The notes: generated from the sequence alone by a model not told the origin. Shown: positions 28,989-38,744, counted from the first letter of the stretch. The stretch is 64,000 bases of DNA from Niallia circulans (GCF_003726095.1 NZ_CP026031.1:124001-188000); one strand, 5' to 3'. Made by a program: numbers and translations.

Positions 28989-29357
28989 ATGAAACAAAAA
29001 TGGCAAATTAAAGAGACAATTAAAAGGGAAAATGAACTAGTATTTCAACTGCAAGAGGATGTCAATTTAGAAAATGCGAAGGCATGTGGTCAAATACTTG
29101 TTGATTCTGATGCTCTTGCGTTTATATATTTACTTGAAAAGGAAAATGAATATGTTTATCTAGAAATTCCGAAAAGCGTATGGAAGGATTGTAAACAGGC
29201 ATTAGAGTCAAATAGTTCATTTTTTATAAAAGATGAGAAGGGGCATTTATTGCTTGAAAACTTCAAAGAGGAATTAGAGTATTTAATTGAGAATATTCGA
29301 GGAAATGGAAATTATGGAGAGGATATGGAAAAAGGAGTTTCATCCGTTTTTCTATAA
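28989..29357 (+). CDS. yjbL: YjbL family protein (UPF0738), function unknown
   Basis: A 122-residue soluble protein matching the Bacillus UPF0738/YjbL family by position (before relQ) and by its QILVDSDALAFIYLLEKENEYVYLEIP core. No membrane segment or catalytic motif is visible. GGAGG at 28978-28982 suits the ATG at 28989 better than the one at 28986. The function is not known to me. Confidence 0.78.
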   Translation: MKQKWQIKETIKRENELVFQLQEDVNLENAKACGQILVDSDALAFIYLLEKENEYVYLEIPKSVWKDCKQALESNSSFFIKDEKGHLLLENFKEELEYLIENIRGNGNYGEDMEKGVSSVFL

Positions 29358-29505
29358 TGATTTGTTAGATTGTATAAAGCAGGTTTATCCACTGTTTAAT
29401 GGTGTAATTCTGCCTGTTTTTGAAAAAATAGATAATTAATCGACAAATCGTCTATAAAAGAAATACCTCGTCTGAAAAGAACCTTGGAATTGAGGTGTTA
29501 TATAT

Positions 29506-30138
29506 ATGAAACAGTGGGATCAATTTTTGGCGCCCTATAAACAAGCGGTAGATGAGCTAAAGGTTAAACTAAAAGGAATGAGACGTCAATTTGATCATGA
29601 AGATGATCATTCTCCGATAGAATTTGTAACAGGGCGTGTAAAACCAATAGCAAGTATATTGGATAAGGCAAATGAAAAGGGGATACCTTTAGATAAACTA
29701 GAAACAGAAATGCAAGATATTGCAGGACTTCGAATGATGTGTCCATTTGTTGACGATATTATAAGAGTTGTTGAACTATTAAGACAAAGAAATGATTTTG
29801 ACATTGTCGAAGAGAGAGATTATATCTTACATAGAAAAGAAAGCGGCTATCGTTCTTACCACGTGGTAATTGTCTATCCAGTACAAACCATAAATGGGGA
29901 AAAGAAACTCTTAGTCGAAATTCAAATTCGTACGCTTGCGATGAATTTCTGGGCGACGATTGAACATTCGCTAAATTATAAGTATAAAGGCCAATTTCCC
30001 GAAGATATTAAAATGAGATTGCAAGGAGCGGCAGAAGCTGCTTTTCGATTAGATAAAGAAATGTCTTTAATCCGGGGAGAAATTCAAGAAGCACAAGCTT
30101 TCTTTAACCGTAAGAAAGAAAATGATAAAAATAAGTAG
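29506..30138 (+). CDS. relQ: small alarmone synthetase RelQ/SasB (YjbM)
   Basis: A 210-residue (p)ppGpp synthetase without hydrolase or regulatory domains. RelA_SpoT motifs are in order: TGRVKPIASILDKA, MQDIAGLRMMCPFVDDI with the ATP-site Arg/Asp, HRKESGYRSYHVVI, VEIQIRTLAMNFWATIEHSLNYKY with the catalytic Glu. The C-terminal helix allows tetramer formation in the family. GAGGTG precedes the ATG. It is upstream of nadK with an 86-base gap and probably cotranscribed. Confidence 0.95.
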   Translation: MKQWDQFLAPYKQAVDELKVKLKGMRRQFDHEDDHSPIEFVTGRVKPIASILDKANEKGIPLDKLETEMQDIAGLRMMCPFVDDIIRVVELLRQRNDFDIVEERDYILHRKESGYRSYHVVIVYPVQTINGEKKLLVEIQIRTLAMNFWATIEHSLNYKYKGQFPEDIKMRLQGAAEAAFRLDKEMSLIRGEIQEAQAFFNRKKENDKNK

Positions 30139-30224
30139 TTTTTAGTTAGATCGTTTCTAAGCACAAAAAGAAATTCAAAGATATTCTGCATTTCTAAAAA
30201 CTGAGAAGAGGAGCTACCAAACTT

Positions 30225-31019
30225 ATGAAATTTGCCGTTACCTCAAAGGGTGATTCGAAATCAGAAAACTTAGTCCAAATAATTAAACAATATTTGCTTG
30301 ATTTTGAATTGGTATATGATGAAGAAGAGCCGGATATTGTAATCTCCGTAGGAGGAGATGGGACACTTCTTTATGCATTTCATCGATACAGCAATCGTTT
30401 AGATAAAACTGCCTTTGTTGGGATGCATACTGGTCATTTAGGTTTTTATGCAGACTGGACGCCAGCTGAGTTAGAAAAACTCGTCATTGCGATAGCAAAA
30501 ACGCCATATAACATTATTGAATATCCCATTTTAGAAGTGATAGTTCGTTATCAAAATGAGGAAAAAGAAACGAGATATTTAGCATTAAATGAATCAACGG
30601 TGAAAAGTATGGAAGGAACCTTTGTTATGGACGTAGAAATGAGCGGCAAACATTTCGAACGATTTAGAGGGGATGGTCTTTGTGTATCTACCCCTTCTGG
30701 AAGTACTGCTTATAATAAAGCTTTAGGCGGAGCGATTGTGCATCCCTCTATTGAAGCAATACAGTTGGCAGAAATGGCTTCCATAAATAATAGAGTCTTT
30801 CGAACGGTTGGCTCCCCATTAATTTTACCGAAACATCATACATGTGTGTTAAAGCCAGTGAATGAACCTAATTTTCAAATCTCTATTGATCATTTGAATC
30901 TTTTACATAAAAAAGTACATTCGATTCAATATCGAGTAGCAGAAGAAAAAGTACGGTTTGCAAGGTTTCGACCATTTCCATTTTGGAAACGAGTACATGA
31001 TTCTTTCATTTCTGAATAA
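30225..31019 (+). CDS. nadK: NAD kinase
   Basis: Phosphorylates NAD to NADP. The 264-residue protein has the nucleotide motif GGDGT (43-47) in [26 protein letters not shown], the NE motif in LALNESTVK, and the Gly-rich [18 protein letters not shown] loop. This is the short Bacillus form (PpnKA). AGGAG lies before the ATG. It is followed 21 bases later by the pseudouridine synthase gene in the same operon. Confidence 0.95.
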   Translation: MKFAVTSKGDSKSENLVQIIKQYLLDFELVYDEEEPDIVISVGGDGTLLYAFHRYSNRLDKTAFVGMHTGHLGFYADWTPAELEKLVIAIAKTPYNIIEYPILEVIVRYQNEEKETRYLALNESTVKSMEGTFVMDVEMSGKHFERFRGDGLCVSTPSGSTAYNKALGGAIVHPSIEAIQLAEMASINNRVFRTVGSPLILPKHHTCVLKPVNEPNFQISIDHLNLLHKKVHSIQYRVAEEKVRFARFRPFPFWKRVHDSFISE

Positions 31020-31040
31020 GAAATAGACAGGAGCGATAGC

Positions 31041-31949
31041 TTGAGCTTTACGTTAAAGTGGGTTATGCAGCAAGATAAAAGTATGACCATTAAGGAATTT
31101 TTGAAGACTCAACATATCTCTAAGGCGGCTTTAACAGATATAAAGTTTAAGGGTGGGAAGATTCTTGTTAACGAAAAAGAAGAAAATGTTCGCTACACAT
31201 TAAAGGAAGGCGATCAATTAGTGGTTTCTTTTCCACCGGAGCTGCCTAGTAGGGGCTTAATTCCAGAACAGATCTCGTTAAACATTGTCTTTGAGGATGA
31301 GTATCTCTTAATTGTACAAAAAGAGTCTGGGATGAATACGATACCATCAAGAGAGCATCCTAGTGGTAGTTTAGCTAATGCATTAGTAGGCTACTATCAA
31401 AAGCAGGGAATTGAAGCAACAACCCATATTGTCACGAGATTAGATCGGGATACATCTGGATTAGTGCTTATTGCTAAACATCGTCACATTCACCATTTAC
31501 TTAGTGAACAGCAAAAAGGCGGTGATGTAAAACGAAAATATCTCGCTTTTGCTGAAGGACAAATTTCGCCGTTTACTGCTACCATTAATGAGCCAATTGG
31601 CAGATGCTCGGACAGTATTATTAAAAGGGAAGTAAGGAAAGATGGCCAAACAGCCATTACCCATTATCGTGTATTAGCACAGGATAAGCATTTATCCCTT
31701 ATAGAATTGTCTTTAGAGACAGGAAGAACGCACCAGATTCGTGTTCATCTAGCTTATCAGGGACATCCGCTTTTAGGTGACGATTTATATGGAGGAAAAC
31801 GAGATTGGATAAATCGGCAAGCCTTACATTGTTTTTTTCTTAAGTTTACGCATCCTGTGACGAAACAATCGATTACTTTTACAGTTGATCTCCCTGATGA
31901 TATGAAAGGGCTTGAACGGAAAATAAAAAAGAGTGAAGAATCCATTTAA
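31041..31949 (+). CDS. yjbO: RluA-family pseudouridine synthase YjbO
   Basis: A 302-residue RNA-modifying enzyme. An S4-like RNA-binding N-terminus (ISKAALTDIKFKGGKILVN) is followed by the RluA catalytic domain with IVTRLDRDTSGLVLIAK; Asp135 is the expected catalytic residue. ALETGRTHQIRVH-like sequence (SLETGRTHQIRVHLAYQGHP) and GDDLYGG complete the family pattern. The start is TTG at 31041 behind AGGAGCG. The target uridine (rRNA or tRNA) cannot be told from sequence. Confidence 0.92.
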   Translation: MSFTLKWVMQQDKSMTIKEFLKTQHISKAALTDIKFKGGKILVNEKEENVRYTLKEGDQLVVSFPPELPSRGLIPEQISLNIVFEDEYLLIVQKESGMNTIPSREHPSGSLANALVGYYQKQGIEATTHIVTRLDRDTSGLVLIAKHRHIHHLLSEQQKGGDVKRKYLAFAEGQISPFTATINEPIGRCSDSIIKREVRKDGQTAITHYRVLAQDKHLSLIELSLETGRTHQIRVHLAYQGHPLLGDDLYGGKRDWINRQALHCFFLKFTHPVTKQSITFTVDLPDDMKGLERKIKKSEESI

Positions 31950-31970
31950 AAGGAAACTTCACTCTTTTTT
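31925..31970. terminator. bidirectional terminator between yjbO and prpE
   Basis: AAAAAAGAGTGAAG (31925-31938) pairs with CTTCACTCTTTTTT (31957-31970). It overlaps the yjbO stop and serves the converging prpE. Confidence 0.9.
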
Positions 31971-31988
31971 GTTATTTTCTAAAGTAAA

Positions 31989-32747
31989 TTAAAGATTCTT
32001 TGCTGTTTCTGTATCAAATGTGCGAAATTTTTCTTCTACAAGAGGCATACTGGAGGGCACAGATTCAACAGTTAGTTCTGGATATTGAAGTGCTGTTAAT
32101 TTCCCTCCAAAGACCGCGCCGGTATCTATGTTGTATGTTCGATTCATTTCTCTTACATTGCGCACAGGGGTGTGTCCATATACAACAATCGGTTTTCCTT
32201 TATACTTTTTGGCCCAATCTCTTCTTACAGGAGAACCGTCTTCATGAACTTCTCCGGTGATATCGCCATAAAGCACAAAGGTTTTTACTTTATTATGGTA
32301 CTTTCCAATATAATCTTCACGAATACCTGCATGGGCAATGACTATTTTTTGGTTATCCAAAATATGGTATAATGGTGCATTTTCGTATAACTCTTTAAAC
32401 ATCCTTTTGATTCTTTGTTGTTCTTTTTTATTTAATTGCTCCCATTCACAAACAGTGGTTTCCAAACCATGGGCAATTTTTACCTTCCTTCCTAAGAAAA
32501 AACGGTATAGTTTATCACAATGGTTTCCGGGTACATAATAAGCTAACCCTTTCTTTACTAATAAATAAACAGTTTCGATAACCGCTAAGGAAGCAGGACC
32601 TCGATCTGTTAAATCACCAACAAAGGCAAGCTTTCTTCCTGCTGGATGCAAGGGATAACCTTGGTCCCAAGTATAGCCTAATTTTTCTGTTAAAAGCGTA
32701 AACTCTTCGTAACATCCATGGATATCTCCAATGATATCAAGCTTCAT
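31989..32747 (-). CDS. prpE: PrpE, bis(5'-nucleosyl)-tetraphosphatase (symmetrical-type) / Ser/Thr phosphatase family
   Basis: A 252-residue metallophosphoesterase. The metal motifs are complete: [25 protein letters not shown] and YGHTPV. B. subtilis PrpE cleaves diadenosine tetraphosphate and has also been linked to germination; the same is assumed here. GGGGTG precedes the ATG at 32747 by eight bases; an upstream in-frame start at 32756 lacks spacing. It converges on yjbO and is divergent from mgtE. Confidence 0.92.
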   Translation of the reverse strand: MKLDIIGDIHGCYEEFTLLTEKLGYTWDQGYPLHPAGRKLAFVGDLTDRGPASLAVIETVYLLVKKGLAYYVPGNHCDKLYRFFLGRKVKIAHGLETTVCEWEQLNKKEQQRIKRMFKELYENAPLYHILDNQKIVIAHAGIREDYIGKYHNKVKTFVLYGDITGEVHEDGSPVRRDWAKKYKGKPIVVYGHTPVRNVREMNRTYNIDTGAVFGGKLTALQYPELTVESVPSSMPLVEEKFRTFDTETAKNL

Positions 32748-32930
32748 TAAAATCACCCCTTTACCTTTTTACTATACCCAATTGCTATAATGTGCATTTT
32801 TGTTAATTGTTTCTCTATTTGGGGAATTATAAAGAGAGTATTTAGTTTATGTATAAATAAAAGACAAATCGTTTATCTTTTGTTACTATAAAAATCATAT
32901 TATTTTTTTATGAAAGGAGGAAGAACAACG

Positions 32931-34301
32931 GTGGCAGAGAAAATATTAACAAATGAAGCACAGCATGCTGTAATTCTCCATTCTTTACAAAATGAAAACT
33001 TACAAGAATTCCGAAAAAATTTCCTTGATTTACATCCATACGATCAAGCTTCATTTTTTAAGGAAATGGAGATCGAAGAAAGAGCTCAAGTTTTTGAATA
33101 TTTAGCTCCAAATGAGATTGCAGAGATGTTCGAGAACTTACAAATGGATAATTGGGAATATCAAACGTTATTTGCTAAACTGTTACCTGATTATGTTGCA
33201 GAGACATTAGCAAATATGTCCGTTGATGACGCAGTCGATATTTTAAATGTGTTGGATAAAGAGCAAGTAGAAAGCTATTTGGCAATAATGGATCAGCCAA
33301 CTGCCGCACGAGTTAAAGCACTTATGCATTACGAAGAGTCCACTGCCGGAAGTATTATGACAGTTGACTATATTAGTTTATCTGCAGAACAAACAGTAGA
33401 AACCGCTATGGAGATACTGAAAAGAGAGGCTCCTAATGCGGAAACAATCTACTATGTATATGTCGTTAATGAACAAAAGCAGTTGGTAGGTGTCGTATCG
33501 TTACGAAGTTTAATTGTTAGTGATAATCAGATGCTCATAAAGGAAATTATGAATGACCGCATTTATTCTGTTTCTGTAAGTGAAGACCAAGAGGAAGTAG
33601 CAAGAAAAATGCAAGACTATGATTTTTTGGCGCTGCCTGTGGTTGATTTTCAAAAAAGGTTGCTTGGGATTATTACTATTGATGATATTGTAGACGTCAT
33701 GCAAGAAGAGGCTTCAGAGGATTATTCTAAATTCGCTGCTGTATCAAACATGGATTTTGTTGATCAGCATCCCTTTTCTGCTGCCAAAAAGAGATTGCCA
33801 TGGCTGATTATCTTATTATTTCTTGGCATGTTTACTGCAAGCTTAATTGGTCGCTTTGAAAAAACATTAGACCAGGTTGCTATCCTTGCTGTATTTATTC
33901 CGCTTATTGCGGGAATGGCTGGAAATACTGGAACACAAGCCTTAGCTGTAGCCGTTCGTGGGATAGCTACTGGGAATATTGGCAAAGAAAGCAGTTGGAA
34001 GTTAATAGGAAGAGAAGCGGGGACAGGGCTTATTACCGGAACAATTTGTGGGTTGCTTGTTATGATGGTTGTGTATATATGGAAGAGTGATTTCTTTTTA
34101 GGAATGCTGGTGGGAATTTCGATTTTGGGAACCCTGATTGTAGCTACAATAGCTGGGGCGATTATTCCCCTTATTATGCATAAATTTAAAATTGATCCTG
34201 CCGTCGCTTCTGGACCGTTTATAACGACAATAAATGATATTATCAGTATTTTGATTTATTTTGGTATGGCAACAATGTTTATGAGTTATTTAACAAATTA
34301 G
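32931..34301 (+). CDS. mgtE: MgtE-type magnesium transporter
   Basis: Mg2+ channel of the MgtE family, 456 residues. An N-terminal helical MgtE_N domain (about 1-125), two CBS domains (about 130-255, with AGSIMTVDYISL and LLGIITIDDIVDV) and five membrane helices (about 280-455, with PLIAGMAGNTGTQALAV and the SGPFITTINDIISILIYFG pore region) are all present. The start is GTG at 32931, ten bases behind AAAGGAGG. No Mg2+ riboswitch was recognised in the 170-base leader, but an imperfect palindrome lies at 32859-32881. It is 20 bases before the antiporter gene. Confidence 0.93.
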   Translation: MAEKILTNEAQHAVILHSLQNENLQEFRKNFLDLHPYDQASFFKEMEIEERAQVFEYLAPNEIAEMFENLQMDNWEYQTLFAKLLPDYVAETLANMSVDDAVDILNVLDKEQVESYLAIMDQPTAARVKALMHYEESTAGSIMTVDYISLSAEQTVETAMEILKREAPNAETIYYVYVVNEQKQLVGVVSLRSLIVSDNQMLIKEIMNDRIYSVSVSEDQEEVARKMQDYDFLALPVVDFQKRLLGIITIDDIVDVMQEEASEDYSKFAAVSNMDFVDQHPFSAAKKRLPWLIILLFLGMFTASLIGRFEKTLDQVAILAVFIPLIAGMAGNTGTQALAVAVRGIATGNIGKESSWKLIGREAGTGLITGTICGLLVMMVVYIWKSDFFLGMLVGISILGTLIVATIAGAIIPLIMHKFKIDPAVASGPFITTINDIISILIYFGMATMFMSYLTN

Positions 34302-34321
34302 AAAAAAGAGGAGGGATAGCG

Positions 34322-36175
34322 ATGGCACATGGTGCTTCTTTCGCATCACTAGTTATCGTCGTGACGGTAGCTCTATTAACCCCTATTATTTTGCAGCGGC
34401 TTAAATTGAATGTCATTCCGGTAGTTGTTGCCGAAATTTTGATGGGATTAATTATAGGAAAAAGCGGTTTTAATCTAGTCGAACAGGATATGTGGCTAGA
34501 AACGCTATCAACATTAGGATTTATCTTTTTAATGTTTTTAAGCGGGTTAGAGATAGACTTTTCTGCTTTCTCTAGTAAGAAAAAAAGAGAGACACTACCT
34601 AATGGAGAATTGGAGCCAAAATCCTTTAAAACGGCAATTATTATATTTGTAGCAATTCTCGTTCTTTCTATTGGATTAAGCTTCTTGTTTGTACTTGCTG
34701 GTTTTGTTGATAGTACTTTCTTAATGACAATAATTATTGCAACTATTTCTTTAGGAGTAGTAGTACCTACTTTAAAAGAAGCAAATATAATGAAATCAGT
34801 TATTGGGCAAATTATTTTGCTGGTGGCTGTAATCGCAGATTTAGTCACGATGATTTTGCTCGCTGTTTTTGCTTCTATTCATGAATCAGGGGGAAATACT
34901 TGGCTGCTATTAATTCTTTTTGGGGCAGGATTAATTCTTTACTTTGTTGGTAGAAGAATAAAAAACAAAAAATTTATGGATACTCTTTCCCGAGGAACCG
35001 TGCAAATTGGTACGAGAGCAGTATTTGCACTAATTATTTTTCTTGTTGCTTTATCCGAATCTGTTGGAGCAGAACATATTTTGGGAGCATTCTTGGCAGG
35101 GGTCCTAGTGTCGTTATTATCGCCAAATGAAGAATTGGTTCATCAACTTGATTCTTTTGGCTATGGATTTTTAATTCCTATATTCTTTGTAATGATTGGG
35201 GTGGAGATGGATATATGGTCATTATTTACTGATCTTAAACTATTGCTATTTATTCCATTGTTATTAGTAGCATTATTAGTAAGTAAGCTGCTGCCAGTCT
35301 ATTATTTAAAAAAATGGTATGATACTAAAACGATTGTGGCTTCCGGATTTTTATTAACATCAACCTTATCCCTTGTTATTGCAGCCGCGACAATTGGGGA
35401 ACGATTGAATATTATTACTACGCAAATGAGTGGGACTTTTATTCTTGTAGCGATTATTTCTTGTATCATTACACCTGTTGTCTTTAAAAAGCTATTCCCT
35501 AAAGATGCTGCACGTGAAAAAGTGATAAATGTTTCTATTATTGGGGTAAATCAGGTAACCATGCAGGTTTATCAAGAGTTGAAGTCCACCCTGTATGATG
35601 TTACTTTCTATCATAAAAAACAAGAAAAACACGATTTTCAAATTGCTGACTCTTTATTTGAAATCATTGAGTTGGAAAATTATTCGGAAGATATACTGCA
35701 ACAAACAGATATTTATGGAGCAGATATTGTAGTTGTTTCCACTGGAGATTCTTACTTAAATGCTGAGATGAGTCTCATGATAAAAAGGGCAGGAGTAGAC
35801 CGAGTTATTTGTCGTGTCGAGAACATGGAGAAAGAAGAAGAGCTGCGCAGAGAAGATATCGAAGTTTTCTCTATGCTTACTTCAACGAAAGCTTTATTAA
35901 CGGCATTAATTCAATCACCAAATATCTTTGCCCTGCTTGGTAATACGGAAACAGCATTACATGAGATTACATTAAGAAACAAAGAATTTGAAGGGATGTC
36001 ATTGCGCTCATTCCCATTTACGGGAGACGTTATTTTCGTCCGCATTTTCAGAGGCTCTGATTTTGTCATTCCACATGGCGATACAGAATTACAGCTTAAT
36101 GATCATCTTCTTGTTACAGGATCACACTCATATGTAACAGAATTAAAACGTCAACTAGAGTTTAATTATAAGTAA
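34322..36175 (+). CDS. CPA2-family cation:proton antiporter with C-terminal TrkA domains
   Basis: A 617-residue membrane protein. The first 390 residues hold about 12 membrane segments of the Na+/H+ exchanger fold. A TrkA-N-like Rossmann domain (about 398-510, VINVSIIGVNQVTMQVYQEL, IVVVSTGDSYLNAEM) and a TrkA-C domain (about 530-615) follow, as in KefB-type and YjbQ-type proteins. In B. subtilis YjbQ lies at this place in the chromosome and is annotated as a putative Na+/H+ antiporter. It is cotranscribed with mgtE (20-base gap), so the pair may handle Mg2+ and K+/Na+ together. The ion is not determined by sequence. Confidence 0.88.
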   Translation: MAHGASFASLVIVVTVALLTPIILQRLKLNVIPVVVAEILMGLIIGKSGFNLVEQDMWLETLSTLGFIFLMFLSGLEIDFSAFSSKKKRETLPNGELEPKSFKTAIIIFVAILVLSIGLSFLFVLAGFVDSTFLMTIIIATISLGVVVPTLKEANIMKSVIGQIILLVAVIADLVTMILLAVFASIHESGGNTWLLLILFGAGLILYFVGRRIKNKKFMDTLSRGTVQIGTRAVFALIIFLVALSESVGAEHILGAFLAGVLVSLLSPNEELVHQLDSFGYGFLIPIFFVMIGVEMDIWSLFTDLKLLLFIPLLLVALLVSKLLPVYYLKKWYDTKTIVASGFLLTSTLSLVIAAATIGERLNIITTQMSGTFILVAIISCIITPVVFKKLFPKDAAREKVINVSIIGVNQVTMQVYQELKSTLYDVTFYHKKQEKHDFQIADSLFEIIELENYSEDILQQTDIYGADIVVVSTGDSYLNAEMSLMIKRAGVDRVICRVENMEKEEELRREDIEVFSMLTSTKALLTALIQSPNIFALLGNTETALHEITLRNKEFEGMSLRSFPFTGDVIFVRIFRGSDFVIPHGDTELQLNDHLLVTGSHSYVTELKRQLEFNYK

Positions 36176-36187
36176 GGAAGTAAACCG

Positions 36188-36229
36188 AGCTTTCTCTTTC
36201 TTTTAACAATAGGAAGAGAAAGCTTTTTT
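36188..36229 (+). terminator. terminator of mgtE-antiporter operon
   Basis: AGCTTTCTCTTTC (36188-36200) pairs, with one mismatch, with GGAAGAGAAAGCT (36212-36224), then T run. Confidence 0.85.
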
Positions 36230-36390
36230 AGAGTTTGGTTCCTTATAATGGGGGCGAAAATAGATAAAAGGAAGATGGTTTGTAATGAATAGTTTTTGCT
36301 GAAAGAAATAGTAGAGTACTTAATATAGAAGAAAATGATTAAAACGCCTATTACAACAGTGCTTTCTTTTTTTACGTTTTTGTAGTAAAA

Positions 36391-36407
36391 TTAGTACTAG
36401 GTACTAA
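36391..36407. promoter_or_regulatory. FapR operator of fabI
   Basis: TTAGTACTAGGTACTAA is a perfect 7+7 palindrome around TAG and fits the FapR consensus in full. It lies 31 bases before the fabI ATG, in the promoter region. Confidence 0.88.
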
Positions 36408-36438
36408 TAACTTGTAATAGTATATAGGAGGAATAAGA

Positions 36439-37212
36439 ATGACTTTTTCGTTAAAAGGCAAAACCTATGTAGTGATGGGTGTTGCGAATAAAAGAAGTAT
36501 TGCATGGGGAATTGCGACTTCCTTGCATAAAGCAGGTGCGCGTTTAATTTTTACTTATGCAGGGGAAAGATTAGAAAAAAGCGTTCGTGACCTTGTTGCA
36601 ACTTTAGATTCAACAGACAGCATTGTTTTGCCATGTGATGTTACAAATGACCAAGAGATTGCTACTTGTTTTGAAGCAATAAAAAAAGAAGTAGGAACCA
36701 TTCATGGAATTGCTCATTGTATTGCTTTTGCTCATAAAGAAGAGCTGCAAGGTGATTATATGAATACAACAAGAGACGGATTCTTACTTGCCCATAATAT
36801 TAGCTCTTATTCTTTAACTGCTGTAGCAAAAGAAGCGAAAGGGTTAATGACAGAAGGTGGAAGCATTGTTACATTAACTTATTTAGGCGGAGAGCGCGCT
36901 ATTAGAAATTATAATGTAATGGGTGTTGCCAAAGCCTCATTAGATGCTAGTGTTCGTTACTTAGCTGCTGATTTAGGAAAAGAAGGCATTCGAGTTAATT
37001 CTATTTCTGCAGGTCCAATTCGTACATTATCAGCAAAAGGAATCAGTGATTTCAATTCCATTCTTAAAGAAATTGAAGAACGTTCTCCACTAAGAAGAAC
37101 AACTACTCCAGAAGAAGTTGGCGATACAGCATTATTCTTATTCAGTGATTTAGCAAGAGGGATAACAGGAGAAAACATTCATGTTGACTCAGGTTTCCAT
37201 ATTGTTGGTTAA
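36439..37212 (+). CDS. fabI: enoyl-ACP reductase (NADH/NADPH), FabI
   Basis: Last step of each fatty-acid elongation round. The 257-residue short-chain-dehydrogenase-type protein has GVANKRSIAWGIA at the nucleotide site, LTYLGGERAIRNYNVMGVAK with the Tyr-x6-Lys catalytic pair of FabI, and the SAGPIRTLSAKGI substrate loop. AGGAGG precedes the ATG. It is a single-gene unit; the FapR site points to control together with fabHF. In B. subtilis fabI also precedes cotO. Confidence 0.96.
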   Translation: MTFSLKGKTYVVMGVANKRSIAWGIATSLHKAGARLIFTYAGERLEKSVRDLVATLDSTDSIVLPCDVTNDQEIATCFEAIKKEVGTIHGIAHCIAFAHKEELQGDYMNTTRDGFLLAHNISSYSLTAVAKEAKGLMTEGGSIVTLTYLGGERAIRNYNVMGVAKASLDASVRYLAADLGKEGIRVNSISAGPIRTLSAKGISDFNSILKEIEERSPLRRTTTPEEVGDTALFLFSDLARGITGENIHVDSGFHIVG

Positions 37213-37220
37213 TTTCATTC

Positions 37221-37253
37221 AAGACAGCCGATCAATAGATCGACTGTCTTTTT
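37221..37253 (+). terminator. terminator of fabI
   Basis: AAGACAG...GATC (37221-37233) pairs with GATC...CTGTCTT (37238-37250) with two internal mismatches; T run. Confidence 0.85.
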
Positions 37254-37394
37254 TTGCTCTTTCCTTTGCCCCAATTCCACTCCCTTGTACTAGTTTTCTT
37301 TTTCATTATTTAAAGTTACATATTAGGCGAATCATGCATACATTAGGATGAATCCTATAAAATTTGTATTCTCTGTTTTAGGAGGTGATTATAG

Positions 37395-37901
37395 ATGTAT
37401 AGTGAGAATAATAAGCCTTATCTTTCTCAGTCAGGCACAAAAACGATGCAAGGCAATATGCAAGTGAGCTATTCAGCAAAAATTTCTAAACAGAAGCAAT
37501 ACAAAGAGCTGATGGAAAAAAAGCAGAAGGAAGAAGCGCTCCAAGAAATAAAAGCGAAAAAAGATGCTGCGAAAGAAGGAGCAGAAAAACTAGATACTAC
37601 AAATGTTCAGGAACAAATTCAAAGCTATCAAGAACAGCAAGTGGAAAAAACACCAAGAAAACCAGCTTTTAAACGATTAAAAAGCTTTAAAGAAATGGGA
37701 ATTGTCGAGAAATTAGAGTACTTACTTCATTTTCCGAAACAGTTACCACCAGTCCCATGTTTGGTTGTAACTGAGCAGGAGACTGTTCGTGGATTTGTTG
37801 TTGATTTAAATGCAGATAAAGTCGATATAAAATTAATGGATCAGACAATCGTTACTTTAAATATTGCAACGATCGATGAGATTAAAATGATTGGTATTTA
37901 A
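37395..37901 (+). CDS. cotO: CotO-family spore coat protein
   Basis: A 168-residue protein with a Lys/Glu/Gln-rich, coiled-coil-prone first half (residues 30-90) and a globular C-terminal domain (KEMGIVEKLEYLLHFPKQLP, PCLVVTEQETVRGFVVD). The C-terminal domain and the place between fabI and cotZ match CotO, a coat morphogenesis protein made in the mother cell late in sporulation. AGGAGG precedes the ATG by eight bases. No late-sigma promoter could be placed with confidence. Confidence 0.8.
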   Translation: MYSENNKPYLSQSGTKTMQGNMQVSYSAKISKQKQYKELMEKKQKEEALQEIKAKKDAAKEGAEKLDTTNVQEQIQSYQEQQVEKTPRKPAFKRLKSFKEMGIVEKLEYLLHFPKQLPPVPCLVVTEQETVRGFVVDLNADKVDIKLMDQTIVTLNIATIDEIKMIGI

Positions 37902-38195
37902 ACAATCTTTTCCCGTTTTAATAGAGAGTTATTTCAAATTGGAATATTTGGCGTCATAAATATAATAGCAGTTATATTTACTATATTACTCGCTAGAATG
38001 TAAATGGCACCATTTTTCCATTTGGAATAACTTTTTTTCATCGGATACTATCGTACAAGCATAAAAAGTATTAGGAAGGATTGAAGGATACAATATTCAA
38101 CAAATTCGTGAACATATAGGAATCAAACTCGTCTAATAACATGCTTGCTTCTTCTTATGCATAAAATATAAGGCGGAGAGAAAGGAGCGATAAAT
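37902..38195. other. intergenic region cotO-cotZ with a large inverted repeat and a vestigial coding fragment
   Basis: AGTTATTTCAAAT (37927-37939) pairs with ATTTGGAATAACT (38020-38032), followed by seven T, and inside this AAATATAA (37958-37965) pairs with TTATATTT (37972-37979). It may be the cotO terminator with an unusually long loop. Further on, 38065-38136 reads KVLGRIEGYNIQQIREHIGI and ends in a stop, without a start; it looks like the tail of a decayed gene. Confidence 0.5.
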
Positions 38196-38225
38196 AAAAC
38201 GGAGGCGTCTTAAAGACGACCTCCG
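38196..38225 (-). terminator. terminator of cotZ
   Basis: CGGAGG..GTCTT (38200-38211) pairs with AGAC..CCTCCG (38214-38225); the AAAA before it is the T run on the minus strand. Confidence 0.8.
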
Positions 38226-38255
38226 AGTGTATAGCATATACAAAGTTAGTAATTC

Positions 38256-38744
38256 TTAGTCACAAACATTTAAGTCAACGTCAGCGATACATTGAACAGC
38301 ACAGAAGCAGCTTAAGTCAACAGTTATACAGCTTGAAGTACGTTGGAATCCTTCTAATTCACAAATTTTGCTTAAGTCGATTCCTTTGTGTCCAACGATA
38401 TCTAGAGTTTCTCCATCTTTACCAATAGGAGCAAGAACTCTTAATACTGCACAGCAGTTATCAAAAACATCCTCAACTCTGAAAAAGATGGAAACACAGT
38501 TGCAGTCATGACCTGTAAAGAATGCATGGAATGGAGAGCCATCTGCACTGCTTAATACGAATACACGTGTATCTGCTTTTTTACGTTTTGATGGAGATAC
38601 AAGAGATCCTAAAGGCTCTGAGAAACAGTTAGTTTCACATTCGCAATTGTCTTCAGCATTATCCTGGATATCTTTAATGGCACGAACCACTTCGCAAACA
38701 CAGCTGGATGTACCGTGAATATCTTCTTTTTTTCCACAACCCAT
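38256..38744 (-). CDS. cotZ: CotY/CotZ/ExsY-family spore outer-coat or exosporium protein
   Basis: A 162-residue, Cys-rich protein (about 17 Cys) typical of the self-assembling crust/exosporium basal-layer proteins. Key segments are SSCVCEVVRAIKDIQD, FFRVEDVFDNCCAVLRVLAP and CITVDLSCFCAVQCIADVDL. AGGAGG precedes the ATG at 38744. Only one member is present here, whereas B. subtilis has cotZ and cotY plus cotVWX nearby; none of the latter was seen. Expression is expected in the mother cell under SigK. Confidence 0.93.
   Translation of the reverse strand: MGCGKKEDIHGTSSCVCEVVRAIKDIQDNAEDNCECETNCFSEPLGSLVSPSKRKKADTRVFVLSSADGSPFHAFFTGHDCNCVSIFFRVEDVFDNCCAVLRVLAPIGKDGETLDIVGHKGIDLSKICELEGFQRTSSCITVDLSCFCAVQCIADVDLNVCD

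Noticed and set aside
34279..34848. 189-residue open frame on the minus strand
   Set aside because: It lies wholly opposite the 5' part of the CPA2 antiporter gene, has no ribosome site and a Ser/Ile/Thr-biased composition typical for antisense frames.
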